From: Rubrobacter taiwanensis
GTDB taxonomy: Bacteria > Actinomycetota > Rubrobacteria > Rubrobacterales > Rubrobacteraceae
Assembly: GCF_004337705.1 (NCBI RefSeq)
Contig: NZ_SKBU01000001.1
Location: forward strand, 1-64,000
Length of the DNA: 64,000 nucleotides
Direction of reading: 5' to 3'
Part shown: positions 44,935 to 53,456 of the stretch, piece after piece
Position numbering within the stretch: position 1 is the first letter of the stretch
Layout of the letters: each line of letters opens with the position of its first letter
Position numbers and translations under genes: made by a program
The notes under the pieces: model-generated
The model's database searches: none
What the model saw: the letters and a program-made list of their open reading frames with translations, nothing else
Told to the model about the DNA's origin: nothing

Positions 44935-45925
44935 CTGCTCTCTGCCGGAGTTTGCCCAGTATCCTGGATGCTCCGCGGCGCACCGGGCCCGTGGCCCGCC
45001 AGGTCCGGTACAGGAGCTTTACCATTCGCCCGGCGTAGGACTTCTCCGTGAGGTTCAGGCGGCGCAGGACTTCATCCAGAATGTTCTCGCTGGCAGCCAG
45101 AATCAGCGCTTCCCGGAAAGCCTGGACCTCCGTCTGTTGCATGTGCTCTATCTCCGCCCGCAGGAGATGTACGTCCTCGCGGTGTCCGTCGCACTCATCG
45201 AAGATGAGCCGGGAGCGATCCAGGAGCAGACGCGGGCTTCCGGTATCCGGTATCTCCGAGTCGCTGCACACCGCCAGCGTAAAGAGGGTAGCCGGGGGAG
45301 TCAAGCCGGCCGAGACCTCGCCGGCGTGGAAATCCGCGCTCTCGATTTCGAGCGAAGCACCAGCGTCTCCGTAAACTATTCCGCCGGCAACCGCCCCCAG
45401 CCGGTAGATCCGGACGTGGTCGAAGTGCCGCTCCAGCAGTTCCCGCAGCTCGGGAACGTACATCTCGCCCTTGTGCTCCAGATCCCTGTGATTGCGGGCG
45501 TTTGAATGGGTCTGCTTGTCCGGGGTAGAGGTGAGGAAGACTCCGTCCTGTTTCAGAACCCGCTTCGCCTCCGACACGAACTCTTCCGGCGCTTCCAGGT
45601 GCTCTATAACCTCGAAAGCGAGAACCGCGTCGAAGCTGCCTCCCCGGTGAGGAATCCCGGGGAGATCGACTGCTTCGTAGCTGGTGTCCGGCGCTGAGAA
45701 CACGTTCGATACCAGCTCCTGAGACTCGGGTACGCTGGACAGTACCGCTACAGAGCTGGCGCTCTCCGCCAACAGGCGCACGCCGTACGCCGGATAGTCC
45801 CGGACTATATTAGCTACATCCCTGCCCTCTATGTAGCGCCGGGCGAACCGGTAGCTCATCAGCCGGTTGTAGGCTGCCTCGGCGTTCTCCGGCGGCAGGT
45901 TTCTCGGGCGCTGAATCGCGTTCAT
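44924..45925 (-). CDS. SAM-dependent methyltransferase (class I)
   Basis: 333 residues. FDAVLAFEVIEHLEAPEEFVSEAKRVLKQDGVFLTSTPD is the post-motif II to motif III region of Methyltransf_11/23-type enzymes. The glycine-rich motif I is weak (SASSVAVLSSVP in its place), so cofactor binding may be unusual. The C-terminal 100 residues are helical and may contact the following glycosyltransferase. Likely modifies a sugar or chain end. First gene of a two-gene unit with the fusion protein, with a promoter about 50 bases upstream. Confidence 0.75.
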   Translation of the reverse strand: MNAIQRPRNLPPENAEAAYNRLMSYRFARRYIEGRDVANIVRDYPAYGVRLLAESASSVAVLSSVPESQELVSNVFSAPDTSYEAVDLPGIPHRGGSFDAVLAFEVIEHLEAPEEFVSEAKRVLKQDGVFLTSTPDKQTHSNARNHRDLEHKGEMYVPELRELLERHFDHVRIYRLGAVAGGIVYGDAGASLEIESADFHAGEVSAGLTPPATLFTLAVCSDSEIPDTGSPRLLLDRSRLIFDECDGHREDVHLLRAEIEHMQQTEVQAFREALILAASENILDEVLRRLNLTEKSYAGRMVKLLYRTWRATGPVRRGASRILGKLRQRADGD

Positions 45926-45974
45926 CTAAGCGGCTCGCTCCTCATTAGGCAGTATCCTCTGTGAAACCTGGAAT

Positions 45975-46003
45975 ATAGTGTACGCAAAGCGGCTGCCCGT
46001 CAA
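45975..46003 (-). promoter_or_regulatory. Promoter of the methyltransferase-fusion unit
   Basis: TTGACG on the minus strand, followed after 17 bases by CACTAT or after 15 bases by TACACT. The -35 match is 5 of 6. Confidence 0.4.
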
Positions 46004-46123
46004 GAACGCCCGTAGCCGGGCAGCCACCCGCTGAGGCCGGAAGTTCTCGGGATCTCCAAAAATCTGCCGGCAGCTGCTACTGTTTATTACTGCCGTCGGC
46101 TTTAATGCTTTGAGGCTTTACGG

Positions 46124-47059
46124 ATGTCGCTACGCAGAACGCAGAAGATCCTAAAAACATGGGAGAAGCTGGAGTCACTGGTCGGAGCGGGGCCCGGCAT
46201 CTCCCGAAGGGCTCTAGAACGGTTCCGGAGGAGCCGGCCGGGTCGACCGGTGCGCGTGGTCGCGATACTGGCCACCTACAACGAAGAGCGCTTTATTCGC
46301 AACTGTATAGAGCATCTTACCGGACAGGGAGTGGATGTATATCTCATAGACAACTGCTCGACCGACGGGACCGTGGAGATCGCCAGAGAGTACCTTGGAC
46401 GCGGTCTGATCGGCCTCGAAACCTTCCCCCGGAATCACGGGCTATACCGGTGGCAGGCAATCCTCAACCGGAAGGACGAGCTGTCCCGTACGCTAGACGG
46501 GGATTGGTTCATGCATGTAGATGCCGATGAGGTTCACCTGCCACCCCGCCCGGAGCAGACACTTGCGGAAGCATTCGCCGAGGTTGAGGGAGCCGGCTGC
46601 AATGCGGTGGACTTCCAGGAATTCGTCTTCGTACCCACCCGTGAGTCTCCCGACCACGACCGTCCCGACTATCAGGAAACGATGCGCTGGTACTACCCTT
46701 TTGGCTCGTTTCAGGAGCCGCGTCTTATGCGGGCCTGGCGGCGGCAAAGGGGCCCGGTGGGGCTTGGCCAGCATGGAGGTCACAGGCTGAGCTTCCCGGG
46801 TATGAAGCTGTATTCTGAGAAGTTCAAGATGAAACACTACCTCTTCCTGAGCCCGCAGCACCTGCTGGACAAGTACGGAAGGCGCAGTTTCGAGCGGACT
46901 GAACTGGAGCGCGGTTGGCACGGCTGGCGAGCCCGGCTGGAGGCAGAGAGAATCCTGCTGCCTTCTCAGAGCGAGCTCAGAACCTATACTTCCGATAGCG
47001 AGCTTGACCCTTCAGACCCGCGCGAGCGGCATATTTCTGCGGATTGGGCAGCAAGCTAG
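46124..47059 (+). CDS. Family 2-like glycosyltransferase
   Basis: 311 residues. RVVAILATYNEERFIRNCIEHLTGQGVDVYLIDNCSTDGT is a GT2 start, and DWFMHVDADEVHLPP contains the metal-binding DADE. The rest (FQEFVFVP, SFQEPRLMRAWRR, HGGHRLSFPGMKLY) resembles Glyco_tranf_2_4 proteins of actinobacterial and phage surface loci. Cytoplasmic; sugar unknown. It stands alone, followed by a sulfotransferase gene on the same strand. Confidence 0.83.
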   Translation: MSLRRTQKILKTWEKLESLVGAGPGISRRALERFRRSRPGRPVRVVAILATYNEERFIRNCIEHLTGQGVDVYLIDNCSTDGTVEIAREYLGRGLIGLETFPRNHGLYRWQAILNRKDELSRTLDGDWFMHVDADEVHLPPRPEQTLAEAFAEVEGAGCNAVDFQEFVFVPTRESPDHDRPDYQETMRWYYPFGSFQEPRLMRAWRRQRGPVGLGQHGGHRLSFPGMKLYSEKFKMKHYLFLSPQHLLDKYGRRSFERTELERGWHGWRARLEAERILLPSQSELRTYTSDSELDPSDPRERHISADWAAS

Positions 47060-47254
47060 ACACCACAGATGATCCGCGGCTCCGGTCGCCCCTCGGTTAT
47101 CATACGGTTGCGGGCAGACCGGGCTAGAGAAGCCGGCTAGAGATCTCTGGAGGGAGATGCGGCGCGATAACAAGACTTGGTTTGCGGTGATGGCCGGAGC
47201 CGGGCCGGAAGAACCGGGCGGCAGAGCGGACAAGAGAGGCGGGAATAACCACCC

Positions 47255-48328
47255 GTGGCCGTGCAGGTCATAGTAGCGGGTTTTCACCGTAGCGGCACCT
47301 CGCTCACGGCCCAGATACTGCACCGGGCCGGGTTGTTCCTGGGCGACCGCATGCTCTCCGAACATGCCAGCAACCCGCACGGTCACTTCGAGGACCTTGA
47401 GGTACTGGAGCTTCACGAGCGAATTCTGGCCGACAATGGCCTCACGTGGCAGGTGTGCGGATCGTCTTCGCTCGCTATCGGAGAGCTCCACAGAAGACAA
47501 ATGCAAGACCTCGCCGGGCGGCGCAACGCGGAGCATAGACTCTGGGGGTTCAAGGACCCGCGGGTGTGCCTCTTTCTCGAGACGTGGAAGGAGATACTAC
47601 CGGAATCGAAGGTCTTGCTGGTGTACAGAGATCCCGTGCGGGTCTGCCGCTCGTTGCACCGGAGACACGCGGAGCACGCGATCCGGGGCGGGGATGAAAC
47701 ATCGTTGCACTACAGGTTCTGGAAGGTCCCGGATCTCGCCCTGAAGATGTGGCTGACCTACAACCGGGCTCTGCTGAGGTTCGCTCGTACTCACCGGGAG
47801 GACGTGCTGGCCGTCTCGATGGACATGCTCCGGGACGGACTTCCGCTGGTAAACGTGCTCAACGAGCGCTGGGAGCTGGGTCTCCACGAAGTGCCGACCT
47901 CCGGAGTCTTCGACGCCGGCGCGACCGCCCGGGACCGTGAAGGACACCCCGTGTCCAACGAGGACATTATCAGCGAGGCGGCGGAGGTGTGGGAAGAGCT
48001 GGAGGAGATAGGGCAGAGGACCAGGAGACTGGCGGGAATGCCCGAGGCTCTCCACCGCCTGAATGTCGGCGACGAAGGGCTCTACGTGCCTCGTGAGGCT
48101 TACTCGCACCGGATGGATGCGGAGTTCCTGAGCTTCAAGGTGCGCTTCCTTGAGGAGCTTCTGAAACAGGAGGGGAAAAGGTTTGTGCCCCTGAAGCGCC
48201 TATCCGAGCTGGAAGCTGCGGAGAGGGACCTGAAGTACATACTCCACAGGATGTCGCGCAGCAGATTCGCCCCGCTCTTCAGGCTCAAACGCGGTTTCCG
48301 GATTCTGGAGAAGAGATACCTGAGCTAG
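47255..48328 (+). CDS. Sulfotransferase (Sulfotransfer_3-like)
   Basis: 357 residues. VIVAGFHRSGTSLTAQILHRAGLFLG is the 5'-phosphosulfate loop of PAPS-dependent sulfotransferases, and VLLVYRDPVRVCRSLHRR the 3'-phosphate-binding RDP motif. WGFKDPRVCLF is typical of the glycan-linked bacterial group. The last 100 residues are helical and charged. It would transfer sulfate to a carbohydrate. GTG start; no strong ribosome site. Confidence 0.85.
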   Translation: MAVQVIVAGFHRSGTSLTAQILHRAGLFLGDRMLSEHASNPHGHFEDLEVLELHERILADNGLTWQVCGSSSLAIGELHRRQMQDLAGRRNAEHRLWGFKDPRVCLFLETWKEILPESKVLLVYRDPVRVCRSLHRRHAEHAIRGGDETSLHYRFWKVPDLALKMWLTYNRALLRFARTHREDVLAVSMDMLRDGLPLVNVLNERWELGLHEVPTSGVFDAGATARDREGHPVSNEDIISEAAEVWEELEEIGQRTRRLAGMPEALHRLNVGDEGLYVPREAYSHRMDAEFLSFKVRFLEELLKQEGKRFVPLKRLSELEAAERDLKYILHRMSRSRFAPLFRLKRGFRILEKRYLS

Positions 48329-48362
48329 GAAGTCGTTTTCTCCGCGCTTCTGGGGTTCTCAC

Positions 48363-48983
48363 CTAGCTGGCCGTGGCCGCCTCGCGCCCGCCGATCGCCC
48401 GCTCGTAGATGCGGTATTCCGGCTCGAAAAATTCGCGCAGCTCCCGCTCGCACTCTTCAGACAGAGCGAAAGGCCGCTCGGGCGAGACGTTACTGAACCC
48501 CACCTCCACCTTCTTGCCAACCTTCTCGCACAGGTATTCGACCAGCAGGTCGAGCCGGTCGTACCGGAAGATGCGGTCCAATTCCCGCTCTCCGGGTCGG
48601 GGCCTTACAAAATTGTACTGGCGGCCCACGCGGGCGAACTGCTTGCTACCCTCCATGTAAGCCCGGGCGAACTGCTCGAACGAGACGTGACCCGCGTAGT
48701 TGCGGTGCCCCCGAAGCTCGTCCCGCGTCCGGTACCTCCACCAGCTTGAGAGCCAGTCGATCGGTTCCCGAAGGACGCATATCACCTCGTAGGAGTCGCG
48801 CGGAAAGCCCTGAGCGGCGAGGTACGGCTGCAGAAAACGCTGGAAGCCGGCATACGTAGTATGCTTGAACGGGTTCCCCTTCAGGAATGCCTGTACATAA
48901 GGCTGAAAAGCGCGTTCGATCGAGGTCGAAGCGGTCTTGGGCGTGGCGAGAAAGACAAATCCTTTCTTGGGAGCGATGAGCAT
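48363..48983 (-). CDS. Sulfotransferase family 2-like protein
   Basis: 206 residues. GFVFLATPKTASTSIERAFQPYV is the PAPS-binding start of the Sulfotransfer_2 family (P-K-T-A-S-T-S), and VICVLREPIDWLSSWWRYRTR the second PAPS motif. It is the third sulfotransferase in the locus and belongs to a different subfamily from the other two. It sits 3 bases after a glycosyltransferase gene, so the two are probably made together and act on the same unit. Confidence 0.85.
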   Translation of the reverse strand: MLIAPKKGFVFLATPKTASTSIERAFQPYVQAFLKGNPFKHTTYAGFQRFLQPYLAAQGFPRDSYEVICVLREPIDWLSSWWRYRTRDELRGHRNYAGHVSFEQFARAYMEGSKQFARVGRQYNFVRPRPGERELDRIFRYDRLDLLVEYLCEKVGKKVEVGFSNVSPERPFALSEECERELREFFEPEYRIYERAIGGREAATAS

Positions 48984-48986
48984 GGC

Positions 48987-49922
48987 TCAACTCCTTGCCG
49001 AGACAGGTTGTTTTTCGTCCGGGGTGTGAGCCCGGCGCTTGAGAGACGCGTAGATGTCACGCATATGCTCTATGACGTGCATCCCGGCCGGGCTCTCTAC
49101 ACGGAGGACGCCTTCGGGCGGAGAGCGCCCCTCGCGCAGGGCGTGAAACAGCTCCCACTCCCGCCGCTTGCGGGCGTTGATCGTGGCCTTGAAATCTGTG
49201 TGGGACCAGTGAGCGAACTCCTCTGCCTCCAGCCACTTCAGCTCGAAGCACACGAAGTCCGGGAGCCTTACTACCGGGTCGCCCGGCTCAGGCAGCCTCA
49301 GCTCCCAATCGAAGGCTTTCTTGAAGGTGTAAGCCGGAGAGTTCCGCCAGCCCCACGGCTCGGCCTTCCCTGGAAAGGTATCGAGGTAGGCTACGCGCTC
49401 GTTCATGACGTAGACCGGAGCGCGGGGCATAGCAATAGCCCCATCTACGCCCTCCAGCTGCCAAGAGAGCTCCCGCAGCACCTGCTCGCCTTCAGGAGTG
49501 AGCACCATGTCCCCATCCCACTTCAGAGCATAGCGGGTGCGTACGTGCGAAAAGCTCCAGTTGTAGAAGTAGGTGAGGCTGTGCACCGAGTCCGGATATG
49601 TGCTCAGGTGCTCGGGCCCGCAGCGGGAGACTTCAAAAGGATAAGAGAGGATCTGCAACCGCTCCTCCAGACCCTCCTGCCGGGCAACCCTTCTTGCCAC
49701 TTCCGCCGTATCATCGGTAGACTTGTTGTCCACCAGAACTACCCGCTCCACCGAGCGCAGGATGCCGGGCAGCACCCAGGGCAGGGACCTTGCCTCGTTT
49801 TTGACTCTAAGGACGGCGGTGAAGCCTGAGCTTGATGGTTCTGTGACCCAGTTCCAGCGGATAGCGTACTCCTCAAGCCCCTCCCGGTTTTCCCACTCTC
49901 GCCGGTCTCCTGCCTCAGTCAC
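48987..49922 (-). CDS. Family 2 glycosyltransferase
   Basis: 311 residues. FTAVLRVKNEARSLPWVLPGIL, RVVLVDNKSTDDTAEVARRVA and ALKWDGDMVLTPEGEQ form the GT-A core with a DGD metal site. WRNSPAYTFKKAFDWELR and WSHTDFKATINARKRREWELF resemble Glyco_tranf_2_4-type enzymes. The product goes with the family 2 sulfotransferase encoded just downstream. No membrane span. Confidence 0.83.
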   Translation of the reverse strand: MTEAGDRREWENREGLEEYAIRWNWVTEPSSSGFTAVLRVKNEARSLPWVLPGILRSVERVVLVDNKSTDDTAEVARRVARQEGLEERLQILSYPFEVSRCGPEHLSTYPDSVHSLTYFYNWSFSHVRTRYALKWDGDMVLTPEGEQVLRELSWQLEGVDGAIAMPRAPVYVMNERVAYLDTFPGKAEPWGWRNSPAYTFKKAFDWELRLPEPGDPVVRLPDFVCFELKWLEAEEFAHWSHTDFKATINARKRREWELFHALREGRSPPEGVLRVESPAGMHVIEHMRDIYASLKRRAHTPDEKQPVSARS

Positions 49923-50099
49923 ACCATCCTCCTCGAGTGCGGCGGCAGAACGTGCCCCGGGTATCTTTGCAAGCTTGAGCTGCCGGGCATCCGGATATAT
50001 AGGTAACTAACCAGCCCTGGTTGCGGCAATCGCCGATCTCTCTTAGCATTTTATCCAAACTACCGTAACAATAGTATAGGTTCAAGCGAAAGACGTTGC

Positions 50100-51026
50100 T
50101 CAAGACATACGCTCAACGGGAAAGCCTTTCAGAGCGTACTCCGCGATCTCAGGGACCTTGTGATAGCTGCTTGCGCGGTACCTGACCCGCTTGCCGAGCA
50201 TGGCTGCGGCGATCATCACGTGCGCCCGGTCGGTCTCGACCGATTTGTGCCGGGCTATCTTCCACAGCCACTCGTCCAGCTCCCGGCAGGAGAGCGAGAT
50301 GTCCTCGTTGCCCGGCGGGACTTCATCGGATACCGCCTCGGCGTCGGTCCGGTAGGCCGTGAGCGTTCCTTTGCCCGGGCGGTGGTACGGCCTGAAGTCG
50401 AAGAAGAAGGCACAGTCGTGAGCCAGGTCCGCATTGCACAGCTCCTTGAGCTGCTCGTATGACCTGCGCTCCCGCGCGAAGACGGTAGCCTTCGTCTTTC
50501 CGAGTATCTCTCGAACCTCGGGGACTGCGGTGTCCACCGACGAGGGGAACACTACCACCTTCTCGAACCGCTTCTCGATGACCGGGAGGATCTTCGGCAT
50601 CGTGCCGTGAAATGGCCGGCACCATCCGCCGCCTCCGGTAACGATCGCCGTGTGGCCTCGGACCTGCCGCGCTGCCTGAGGCTTATTGATAAAGATCTCC
50701 TCGTAGTGCCTGCCCGATAAGAGCTGGCGCGTTCCTGCGCGGATGAGGTGGTCGCCGATGTTGCCTCCGGCCCTGATGAAGGTCAGGTTGGGAGAGCCGG
50801 AGATCGCGCCCAACAACTTCTGGCGGCTCTTCGCCAGAGATACCGGCACCGGATAGGGACCGTTTCTCCCGGGTTGAAGACTCTTGAAGGATAAAGCTTT
50901 ACCCCGCAGGAGGCCAGCCTCCAGGTTCACGAACGCGCTCAACCTTCTCGCTTCAAAGCTTGCCTGGTGCTTGAAAACCGGCACGGGTAACTCCTTTGAT
51001 CTCCTGCTGCATCGAATCCAGGGCAC
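50100..51026 (-). CDS. Polysaccharide pyruvyl transferase family protein
   Basis: 308 residues. LTFIRAGGNIGDHLIRAGTRQLL is the family's GN-x-GD start after an 80-residue N-terminal extension; TAIVTGGGGWCRPFHGTMPKILPVIEKRFEKVVVFPSSV and TVFARERRSYEQLKELCNADLAHDCAFFF are its middle motifs (the V-F-A-R-E-R-x-S-Y box). It would add a ketal pyruvate to a sugar and so give the polymer negative charge in addition to sulfate. Other members of this fold serve different roles. Confidence 0.8.
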   Translation of the reverse strand: MPWIRCSRRSKELPVPVFKHQASFEARRLSAFVNLEAGLLRGKALSFKSLQPGRNGPYPVPVSLAKSRQKLLGAISGSPNLTFIRAGGNIGDHLIRAGTRQLLSGRHYEEIFINKPQAARQVRGHTAIVTGGGGWCRPFHGTMPKILPVIEKRFEKVVVFPSSVDTAVPEVREILGKTKATVFARERRSYEQLKELCNADLAHDCAFFFDFRPYHRPGKGTLTAYRTDAEAVSDEVPPGNEDISLSCRELDEWLWKIARHKSVETDRAHVMIAAAMLGKRVRYRASSYHKVPEIAEYALKGFPVERMS

Positions 51027-51071
51027 AAGTATGACTGCAGATGTTCTTGAGGTAAACCTCTGCAGTATTTT

Positions 51072-51992
51072 CTAGGGTCTTTCTACAATCCGAACGGCAT
51101 CGGCAATTATGTAGCCCTTGCCGCTGCTTCTGCGCGGAATGCGGATGTTCCAACGGTCTCCGGCGGGCATGTTGAAGGTCCCCAGCCAGACCCAGCGGCC
51201 GCCGTTCTGGCGCTGGTTGACTACCCGCCTCTTCCAGCCGTCGGTAGTCCGGATCAGGAACCGCGTCCGGTTATTGTAGCCGCGATCCGTCGGCCACCAG
51301 GCGAATACAGCGTATCTTCCCCGCCGGGGGATCCTGAACTTGAACCGCGCTGCATCTTGGACGTTCGCAGGGCGAACGTAGCGGTAGTCCTTGCCCCAGC
51401 GCTGGGAGTTCCATGAGCTGGTTCCCCAGTTGCTTGAAGCTCTGAAGCGGTTGGAGTTGGCGTTGTCGACCCTCTGCCTGTAAGCAGCGTAATGCCGCAC
51501 ACGCCTCAGATAGCGACTGATGTCGAAGTACTGCCCCGGACAGTGTGTGGAGGTCACCTGCCGGTGAAAGAGAAAGCCCTGCTCAGAAGCGCTCTGGGCG
51601 TGCCTTATGGGAACGTTGTACTTGCGGCACAGATAGGCCGAAAGCTGCGCCGATGCGTTGTAGAGAGCATCGGTCATCCACTTGGGGTCGTTGCCAAACC
51701 CCTCGTGCTCTATGCCGATTGAGGTCTGGTTCACCGGCCAGTTGCCGGCATGCCAGGCTATGTCCTTCTCCTCCACGCACTGGCCGATGAAGCCGTCAGA
51801 AGAGCGCACCACGTAGTGAGCTGAGACCTGAGCCCTTGAGTCGTTGAACCAGTTTATGGCGCTAGACCACGACCCTTCGGTTATGTGGAGTATGATCTTG
51901 TTTATGGGGTTTGAGGAGGGACGGTTGGCTGAGGAGTAGTTCTGGCTGTGCGCCCCGTACCACTTGGCCCGCTGGTAGTCCGGTCTTGCCAC
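51072..51992 (-). CDS. N-acetylmuramoyl-L-alanine amidase with C-terminal beta domain
   Basis: 306 residues. Residues 1-165 are an Amidase_2 domain: zinc histidine in IILHITEGS, AHYVVRSSDGFIGQCV, IGIEHEGFG, and HRQVTSTHCPGQYFD with the other zinc ligands. The C-terminal 130 residues resemble the golvesin/xanthan-lyase-type carbohydrate-binding domain (FRIPRRGRYAVFAWWPT, WVWLGTFNMPAGD, IIADAVRIVE). No signal peptide is visible, so the export route is unknown. It may trim or bind cell wall at sites of polymer attachment. Confidence 0.85.
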   Translation of the reverse strand: MARPDYQRAKWYGAHSQNYSSANRPSSNPINKIILHITEGSWSSAINWFNDSRAQVSAHYVVRSSDGFIGQCVEEKDIAWHAGNWPVNQTSIGIEHEGFGNDPKWMTDALYNASAQLSAYLCRKYNVPIRHAQSASEQGFLFHRQVTSTHCPGQYFDISRYLRRVRHYAAYRQRVDNANSNRFRASSNWGTSSWNSQRWGKDYRYVRPANVQDAARFKFRIPRRGRYAVFAWWPTDRGYNNRTRFLIRTTDGWKRRVVNQRQNGGRWVWLGTFNMPAGDRWNIRIPRRSSGKGYIIADAVRIVERP

Positions 51993-52296
51993 TTAGCAGC
52001 TCCCTTCCAGCACTGCAGGGGTAGGTTGCGCCGTTTCGGCCGGGGTTCCGCAAGCATCCGGCTTTACCATTCGGCGCGCTCCTCTATGGCAGAGGCGCTT
52101 TCCGGTGGAGCGGCGAAGAGTATCGGTTCGGGATGCACTTATATCCCCCTCCCAGAGGCAGCTTCCACAACCATTATAAGGCGGGAGGAAAGAGAACTTA
52201 AGTCTCACCGGCCTGAACGCCGATGCCCATGCAGATCGTCTGATCAGGTGTTTCTTCGGAGCGTAGATATAGAATAGAGAAGCGGGGAACAGGGTT
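51993..52296. other. Divergent intergenic region, 304 bases
   Basis: No gene is supported. AT-rich words ATTATAAGG (about 52173) and GATATAGAATAG (about 52265) could hold promoter boxes for the flanking divergent genes. On the minus strand close to the amidase are small hairpins such as GCCG-AAA-CGGC. A riboswitch was considered but no family fits. Confidence 0.4.
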
Positions 52297-52581
52297 ATGC
52301 CACCTGCCGGATACACCGCTGAAGAGATCGCCCGGCGCGGCCGGGAACTCTACGAACGGGAGATACGCGAGAAGGTCGAATCCGAACACCCGGGCAAGTT
52401 CCTGGTTGTGGATATCACTACCGGAGAGTACGAGATAGACGAGGAGGACCTGGCGGCCTCCGACCGCTTGCTGGCCAGAAACCCCGATGCCGTGCTGTAC
52501 GGTCTCCGTATCGGACAGAGAGTTGCGTACCGTATTGGCGCGAGTGTTGGAATCGTTTCTGGGTCTGACCTTTGGCAGTAA
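52297..52581 (+). CDS. Small conserved-looking protein, unknown
   Basis: 94 residues. An amphipathic start (YTAEEIARRGRELYEREIREKVE) precedes GKFLVVDITTGEYEIDEEDLAASDRLLARNPDAVLYGLRIG, a pattern seen in short proteins of cyanobacteria and actinobacteria that often lie next to PIN-domain genes. It may be a small antitoxin-like protein; the adjacent PIN gene on the other strand is a wreck. Ribosome site not obvious. Confidence 0.55.
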   Translation: MPPAGYTAEEIARRGRELYEREIREKVESEHPGKFLVVDITTGEYEIDEEDLAASDRLLARNPDAVLYGLRIGQRVAYRIGASVGIVSGSDLWQ

Positions 52582-52590
52582 CCGAGTTCG

Positions 52591-52827
52591 TTACTGCGCA
52601 GCACGAAGCAGTATTGCGTCTGTGGCTACCGGGCTCGGACGAACGGCGGACCGGAAGGCGCTCGCCAGGTGAACCGAGTCGTAGCCGCGCAGAGCATACT
52701 TTTCTGCCGGCTCGCCGGCATGGTAGACCAGCTGGTTGGAGACGTTCAGCCGGGCGTAGGCGGGCCAGTCGTCGTCCAGATCGGAGACCGCCTGCCGGTA
52801 TCCGTCCTCGTCCAGGTAGACGATCAA
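52591..52827 (-). pseudogene. VapC toxin remnant with internal deletion
   Basis: The frame begins MIVYLDEDGYRQAV and later has ALRGYDSVHLASAF. The first six residues are the PIN start (compare MILYLETSAL of the intact VapC at 36.5 kb) and the second segment is the third acidic motif of the PIN fold, but the roughly 60 residues between, and everything after VHLASA, are missing or scrambled. Acidic site two is gone, so it cannot be a nuclease. TTG start follows the decayed antitoxin as in intact pairs. Confidence 0.7.
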
Positions 52828-52830
52828 GCG

Positions 52831-52935
52831 CTAGCGCCGGTCCTCTATCACCGCTTCCGGCACTGGGCCACCGCCGCGGATTCTGGGCGCTCCGCTACGC
52901 CGGCCGCGCGGCTTTACCCCGCCGGAGGGAGGATC
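52831..52935 (-). pseudogene. VapB antitoxin remnant
   Basis: The frame ends VPEAVIEDRR before TAG, nearly the same tail as the intact VapB at 36.25-36.5 kb (AAVIEDRR), preceded by KPRGRRSGAPRIRGGG versus KPRGVPKGRRVRIEGP. Further upstream the DNA-binding half is missing or frameshifted. It confirms that the VapC remnant next to it derives from a full VapBC module. Confidence 0.65.
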
Positions 52936-53431
52936 ATTTCCCCCGCTATACAGCGAATACTAGGGCCAGGGTCTCTCTCCCGGCTTCTTGCTCTCGCCCT
53001 GCTGCAGGTATCCGCGTCCTGCCAGAAACACGTTCGGGCTCTCGAAGCAGCCTGTCGGAGGCGGCCGGCTCGCAACGGCCTTCGAACCAAGCGATAAGCA
53101 TGCCCGCCGGAGCTCCACGTCCCCTGAAGGAGATGCGGGCGGAGACCAGAACGCCGGGATCTAGACGACCCGGTACAGCTCCTTTACCCTCTAACCCTGA
53201 GTCTCGCCGGCTTCGCGCTGCTCGTCTTCCTCACACACGGCGTGCAGCTCCTCGCAGACCAGCTTCATAGCCTCTTCCTCGCCCGGCAGACCCTCGCGCT
53301 TCCACACCTTTTAGCGCAGCCAACCGGCAGGGAGTACCGGGCGGGATGGCCGCGCTCACCGGCACTCCGGGATAGAAGACGGCGCGAGCGTTGTACGAAC
53401 CGGTCGTGGAGGTAACACCGATCTCCACCGT
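52936..53431. other. Eroded stretch, 500 bases
   Basis: No intact gene. A 38-codon minus-strand frame at 53191-53307 (start VWKREGLPGEEE, containing MKLVCEELHAVCEEDEQ) has codon use like real genes but no recognised family and may be the end of a lost gene. Otherwise only shadows. Confidence 0.4.
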
Positions 53432-53453
53432 GGAGCCGTTTCGCCCCGGCTCC
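53432..53453 (-). terminator. Hairpin after the Uma2 gene
   Basis: A 7-bp stem (GGAGCCG with CGGCTCC) with an 8-base loop, 3 bases past the Uma2 stop on the minus strand. No T run. Confidence 0.4.
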
Positions 53454-53456
53454 GTG

